Part shown: positions 41,418 to 45,940 of the stretch, piece after piece
How the letters are laid out: each line of letters begins with the position of its first letter
How positions within the stretch are numbered: position 1 is the stretch's first letter
DNA from: Porticoccaceae bacterium
GTDB lineage: Bacteria; Pseudomonadota; Gammaproteobacteria; Pseudomonadales; Porticoccaceae
Assembly (NCBI GenBank): GCA_002731695.1
Contig: PCCK01000044.1
Coordinates: 1-45,940 of the forward strand
Direction of reading: 5' to 3'
Length of the DNA stretch: 45,940 nucleotides
Notes under the pieces: generated by a model
The model's database searches: none
What the model saw: only the letters and a program-made list of their open reading frames with translations
Told to the model about the DNA's origin: nothing
Position numbers and translations under genes: made by a program

Positions 41418-44400
41418 TTAAAAACTGAATTTAACACCCAGTTTTGCATTCCACACAGAGTATTGGATATTCTGGTCGGTCACCTCAGGAGCATTGAACG
41501 CGGTGTAAACGTGCTGCCCATCGGCGTTTACGTCAGAGGCTACTATCATTTGATCAGGTGCGGCGTCTCCCTGAAAGCCATTATCATCGCTCAAGAAGTT
41601 ACCGAGGTTGTACATTTTTAGATATACATGTCCTTTGGCGCCTTCAAAAAATGCAGGAATTTCCTGAAGAACGTACAGGTCAAGGCGGGTCCTCCATCGA
41701 GAGCTCAGCTCGTTTCGTCCGACAAATGTTCCGCGAGCTAGTCCTTGTTCTGCGATAAACGAATCAAATGACGCTAGATCTGAACTAGACATCCGGCTGA
41801 GATCAACCGCAGGATCATTGAGTGTGGGAACATAAAGTAGATGTCGCTGTTCCTCAATATTGGGCTCTAAACCCTCAGAAGACATAACTGCACTCGTCGG
41901 TTGACCTGCGCTCCTGAAGCCACTGAGTTGCAACATGGTGTCATAACCCGATATCAGTTGTATTTTGTAGTTGAGGTTAAACGTGAATCGGTGAGGAACA
42001 GCATACATTGAGTCGCCAACAGATGGATTATTTGCATCAACGAGTGCGGTCTTCTGATAGTTTGTGGATGCTTGCGCTGCTTCCATGCCTGACAAATCTT
42101 CAGCTGAGACACTCGCATAACCAATATTTGCTGTCAGGCCAAAATCAAATTCTTTGTTTAGAAGAACGGAAAACATAGTTGATTTAGCATCGTGATCAGA
42201 GTTGGTAAGTAAGTGAGTACCACAGCAGGGGTTTCCGGGCTTGTCTGTGTAAATTGGAGCACCCGCAAGTGTAGACAACAGTGTTTCTTGCCCGGGATCT
42301 ATTGTGATTACTGCATCCCGAAGTGTAGAGTGAATTAGATCTACTTCAAGGCGCATCGAGTCATCTATGAACCAAGTGCCGCCTATGGTATATCGGAGCT
42401 CACTCGGCTGATCGAAAGCACTATCCAACACAGCAACCTGATAGGTGTCTGCGTCCGCAGGAGTGGTATTGGCAACATTTTGGTAAAGGCTTTGTGGCGC
42501 GTCGTAGCCAGGCCTTCCGTTGCCATTGATTCCTAGAAACATGTCAAAGACAGACGGTTGCCCGCTCTCCCTGAACCTCGAGGAAAATACTCTTATCACG
42601 CCGTCGGAATAGGTGTTAGATAGCCAAACCAGCGGGTTTCCACCAGAGAAAACACCCAATCCACCTCGAAGTTTTATGTCCTCGCTAAAATCGTACTCGA
42701 CACCTATTCGTGGCATCAAAATATCTAGACCATCTATGCTGACGTCATTCCTAACTCCCGCTTGAGTAAGCAAATTCGCGTTAAAGTTAGGGGTGTCATC
42801 AGTTTCAAACCATTCATAGCGCAGTCCTGCAGTGACCTCCAAACCTATGGCATCGAAGAGATATGTGTCTTGAACATATAACGCATTCATATCTAGGTCA
42901 TAGCTTGCAGCGCCGTCTCTAGGATTATTTGTACCAGAACCGCTGCCATAGTAGATTGCATATGGTTTTCCGAGCTCAAAACCGTCAATCCCTGTCAAAC
43001 CGCAGTCGTTAGATGTATCTGAGTCGTTCTGAGTTTCCAAACGCTGGGTGGCTGAAAGATTAGAACAACTTGCGGGATTTTCATCGCTGTAATCTCGGTA
43101 GTCATGTTCTCCTCCTGCAGAGTGAGGCACAAACATATTGAACACTTCGATAGTATCCTTTTCATAGCCGCCCTCAATGATATGTTTATCTAAAACAAGT
43201 GATCCCTTTAGCTTTATCAAGGTAGAAAACCACGAGAGCTCATTGGCTTGACGCGAGTCATCTGCTCCAACGTAGACCACTCCACCGCCTCCAAATGGGT
43301 TTCCCAAGTTAATTTGGTGATCACCGAAGTCCAGCGGTCCATTGGTATTTTGGGAGTCAATCATCTCGGTATTGTTGATAAAAACTTCCGAAGAAAAAGA
43401 GTCGGTCCATTGAGAATTAAGCTTTAGTGTTTTAGCCGTGAGCTTTGCTCCTTTGGTATACATATGATTAGCATATTCAAACTCATTGGGATCTGAGTCG
43501 GAAAGACGTTGCTCGTTCCCTTCCGAGAAGCCATAAAGGAAGTGTGCGGAATGTTGATCATTGATTGTGTAGTCAATTTTTAAGGAATATTTCTCATTTG
43601 GCGCAACCGTATTGGTTGGCGAACCTCCTGCATCATAGCCGTAAACATCGCTTGCGATGTCTTGAATTCGCTGCCAATCAGCTTGAGTAAGCCAGGACTT
43701 GTCATCCCCAGAACCTTGACCATTGTAACCAGCAGCTGTTCCTCTCGGCAGTTCCTTCTCTTCATATGCGGCAAATACAAACAGCTTGTCGGTTATGATC
43801 GGACCCCCAAATGAAAATCCCATCTGCGTTGAATCATATGGTGTTGGGTCATAAGAAACATCTCCAACTCGGTCACCTTGCAAATCGTCGCTGGTAAATT
43901 CATAAAAAACGCTGCCTTCCCACTCGTTGGTACCACTTTTGGTGACCAGATTCATGTAGCACGCGGAAAATCCTCCAAGCTTCGCATCTAGAGGAGAAAA
44001 TTCTACCGCCACCTGTTCAATTGCATCATATGGGACTGGCATTCCGTCAGCGGTAGCGAAACCATTACTATTGAGTCCGAACCGGTCAGCATAATTCACG
44101 CCGTCGGCGGTAAAAGTATTGTATCTCGGGTGCTTACCCGCGCAGTTAACAGATCCCCTTGAACCATACCCATCAATATATAACCTTGGATCCGTCTCGT
44201 ATAACTGGAACACCTCTCTCTCAAAAGCCACCAAATTATTCAGATCTGACTCGTCGAATAGAGAAGAAGACCCCATAGCGGCAAGACGTGTGTTATCACC
44301 CGCTTCCGCAGTCACTATCACTTCGTTAACCTCAATCTGTGAATCCGCTCGAAAGACGACATTGGTAGTTTCGCCAAGGTCAAGTGATCTAATTATGATC

Positions 44401-44666
44401 GTGTTCTGGCCTGTAACTGAAACTTGATATGGCCCGCCAACTGCAAGCCCAGTGGCTAAAAAGATCCCAGAACCATTTGTTTGGAAACTCTTTTCAACTC
44501 CCGTTCTTTTATCTACTACTTGTACCGTTGCTGCTTCGATCGGAACCGCTTTGGAATCAAAGACTACTCCCTTGATGCTTGCTGTTGTGTCAGAGAATGA
44601 CATGAAACTAAGAGCTGAGAGGCTAAGAATAACAATGGAAATTCCATTACGAAAGATACATGACAT
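41418..44666 (-). CDS. TonB-dependent receptor, Oar-like, with carboxypeptidase-regulatory-like N-terminal domain
   Basis: Signal peptide; ASIKGVVFDSKAVPIEAATVQVVDKRTG..SVTGQNTIIIRSLDLGETTNVVF; plug-like IDGYGSRG..NTFTADGVNY; YMNLVTKSGTNEWEGSVFYE; C-terminal Phe (LGVKFSF). ATG at 44666 has a GGAGAAA RBS; the ORF opens at 44702. Confidence 0.9.
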   Translation of the reverse strand: MSCIFRNGISIVILSLSALSFMSFSDTTASIKGVVFDSKAVPIEAATVQVVDKRTGVEKSFQTNGSGIFLATGLAVGGPYQVSVTGQNTIIIRSLDLGETTNVVFRADSQIEVNEVIVTAEAGDNTRLAAMGSSSLFDESDLNNLVAFEREVFQLYETDPRLYIDGYGSRGSVNCAGKHPRYNTFTADGVNYADRFGLNSNGFATADGMPVPYDAIEQVAVEFSPLDAKLGGFSACYMNLVTKSGTNEWEGSVFYEFTSDDLQGDRVGDVSYDPTPYDSTQMGFSFGGPIITDKLFVFAAYEEKELPRGTAAGYNGQGSGDDKSWLTQADWQRIQDIASDVYGYDAGGSPTNTVAPNEKYSLKIDYTINDQHSAHFLYGFSEGNEQRLSDSDPNEFEYANHMYTKGAKLTAKTLKLNSQWTDSFSSEVFINNTEMIDSQNTNGPLDFGDHQINLGNPFGGGGVVYVGADDSRQANELSWFSTLIKLKGSLVLDKHIIEGGYEKDTIEVFNMFVPHSAGGEHDYRDYSDENPASCSNLSATQRLETQNDSDTSNDCGLTGIDGFELGKPYAIYYGSGSGTNNPRDGAASYDLDMNALYVQDTYLFDAIGLEVTAGLRYEWFETDDTPNFNANLLTQAGVRNDVSIDGLDILMPRIGVEYDFSEDIKLRGGLGVFSGGNPLVWLSNTYSDGVIRVFSSRFRESGQPSVFDMFLGINGNGRPGYDAPQSLYQNVANTTPADADTYQVAVLDSAFDQPSELRYTIGGTWFIDDSMRLEVDLIHSTLRDAVITIDPGQETLLSTLAGAPIYTDKPGNPCCGTHLLTNSDHDAKSTMFSVLLNKEFDFGLTANIGYASVSAEDLSGMEAAQASTNYQKTALVDANNPSVGDSMYAVPHRFTFNLNYKIQLISGYDTMLQLSGFRSAGQPTSAVMSSEGLEPNIEEQRHLLYVPTLNDPAVDLSRMSSSDLASFDSFIAEQGLARGTFVGRNELSSRWRTRLDLYVLQEIPAFFEGAKGHVYLKMYNLGNFLSDDNGFQGDAAPDQMIVASDVNADGQHVYTAFNAPEVTDQNIQYSVWNAKLGVKFSF

Positions 44667-44747
44667 AATACTTTTTCTCCAAAAAATTAAAAAGTAGTGC
44701 AATATAAATGTTTAAAATAAGGTTAACGACGCTTTGTTACGAATACA

Positions 44748-44767
44748 TGATTCATCATGATGAATCA
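44748..44767. promoter_or_regulatory. perfect 20-bp palindrome (candidate operator) upstream of the TonB-dependent receptor
   Basis: TGATTCATCATGATGAATCA equals its own reverse complement; intergenic, 82 bp upstream of the ATG at 44666. Confidence 0.55.
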
Positions 44768-44878
44768 GCCATTTTCCCCCACCGAGCGGAACGCCCATCT
44801 CAGGTAAGGAACAGTAATCCCCACCACAATTCTCACAGACACTAATAAAATCATATTATTTACAAAAATAGCAACAAA

Positions 44879-45742
44879 CTATTCAATATTTTGGATTTGC
44901 TCTCGCATTTGCTCAATTGAAACTTTTAATTCGATAGACGCTTGCGTTGTGACACCTGCGATTGATTTGGACCCCAAAGTATTAGACTCGCGATTCAATT
45001 CTTGCATCAAAAAATCAAGCCTTCGGCCGATAGCTTCTTTACTCTTAAGTGTCCTGCGAACCTCAAAAATATGCGCCTCCAATCGTTCCAGCTCTTCATT
45101 CACATCGGTCCTGTTGGCGACGAGTACCATTTCCTGTTCTACGCGATCATTATCGAGGTCTTGCTTGATTTGAGTGAGCCGATCTTTCAATCGAGTTCTT
45201 TGACTTTCCAAAATTTTTGGAAGGTTAATTTTAATTTTTCTAATCTGCTCCTCCATATTTAAGAGACGAAGTAATATCATTTCAGTCAGCTTCTCGCCTT
45301 CTCGAGCTCGCCCTTCGAGTAATTGGCCAATAGTATTTGTAAAGAGCTCAAGCACTTCTTCCTCGACTTTATCGGTATTCAAGTCTTTGTCTATAATTAT
45401 CCCCGGCCATCGCATTACCTCAAGTGCAGAAATCGGTGCTGGATTTTGAATTTCGTTTGATAGCTTCTCAGCTACATCTATGTAGCGTCTTGCTAATGGA
45501 ATATTCGCCTGCAAGAGATTTTCATTTTCGGTCAATGTGAGTTGTATTGTGCAGTCAATTTTACCTCGCTGAAGTTTTGCACGCGCGATTTCGCGAAGAG
45601 AGTTTTCGGTTTGTCGAAAAGATTCGGGCAGACGAAAGCTTGTTTCAAGAAATCGATGATTCAAAGATCGTATTTCGCAAGAAATTGTGCCCCAGCCTAG
45701 TTCCCTTCGGTTTCGAGCAAAGGCGGTCATACTTCTAGGCAT
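44879..45742 (-). CDS. yicC: YicC family protein
   Basis: SMTAFARNRRELGWGTISCEIRSLNHRFLETSFRLPE; C-terminal GRRLDFLMQELNRESNTLGSKS. Confidence 0.95.
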   Translation of the reverse strand: MPRSMTAFARNRRELGWGTISCEIRSLNHRFLETSFRLPESFRQTENSLREIARAKLQRGKIDCTIQLTLTENENLLQANIPLARRYIDVAEKLSNEIQNPAPISALEVMRWPGIIIDKDLNTDKVEEEVLELFTNTIGQLLEGRAREGEKLTEMILLRLLNMEEQIRKIKINLPKILESQRTRLKDRLTQIKQDLDNDRVEQEMVLVANRTDVNEELERLEAHIFEVRRTLKSKEAIGRRLDFLMQELNRESNTLGSKSIAGVTTQASIELKVSIEQMREQIQNIE

Positions 45743-45896
45743 TATGCTCCTCCATTATTAATTTACTCCATGGTATCAAAACATCGCGTAAAAGTTTCGT
45801 AAGGTTCGTAATTTTCTGGGCCGGATTCTAAAATTTACCCACAACGATCCTAATCTCGATATACTGTTTTTCTGTTGTGGATAATAAGGGTTTTTT

Positions 45897-45940
45897 ATGG
45901 GGCGTCCCAGTGGTCGATCTCCTAATGAGATGAGGTCAGT
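45897..45940 (+). CDS. rph: ribonuclease PH, partial (5' end only)
   Basis: ATG at 45897 encodes MGRPSGRSPNEMRS..; divergent from yicC, a common gammaproteobacterial arrangement. Confidence 0.75.
   Translation, partial: MGRPSGRSPNEMRS

Noticed and set aside
44770-44815. Glycine-riboswitch resemblance (plus strand CACCGAGCGG..ATCTCAGGTAAGGAACAG)
   Set aside because: The 5' GGAGAG half is missing and no gene lies downstream on that strand; it could be chance similarity.
1-45940. CRISPR arrays, tRNA/rRNA genes, transposons, prophage genes
   Set aside because: None recognised on reading the sequence and ORF track; no regularly spaced direct repeats, integrase or transposase motifs seen.

Overview
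The window looks like a gammaproteobacterial (probably marine-type) chromosome segment with two parts. About 1-24.8 kb is a catabolic/accessory block: acyl-CoA synthetases, crotonases, four acyl-CoA dehydrogenases (ACADs), a FadB/FadJ-like bifunctional enzyme, an APH-type kinase, a GPH-type transporter, a sulfatase, ribokinase, nucleoside hydrolase, a TauD-type dioxygenase, a ThDP enzyme and SDRs. About 24.9-45.9 kb is mostly core: rsmE, ahcY, metK, tkt-epd-pgk, recG, ridA-spoT-rpoZ-gmk, yicC, rph, plus an Oar-like TonB-dependent receptor. Strongest observations: (1) a degraded sulfatase at 3880-4507 (-) whose reading frame has TGA exactly where the catalytic formylglycine cysteine belongs (..NPN-[TGA]-SPSRASLQTGRSPAALH..), with further frame damage and a C-terminal remnant, beside an intact sulfatase; (2) a split ACAD10/11-like (LvaA/LvaC-like) kinase + ACAD pair, suggesting 4-hydroxyacyl-CoA phosphorylation/elimination chemistry; (3) an adjacent ACAD pair in which one subunit lacks the catalytic-Glu motif, as in heteromeric steroid/terpenoid-type ACADs; (4) a perfect 20-bp palindrome upstream of the TonB-dependent receptor; (5) convergent genes with interlocked stop codons. 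No tRNA, rRNA, CRISPR array, transposase or phage gene was recognised. All family calls are from reading motifs; no searches were run.
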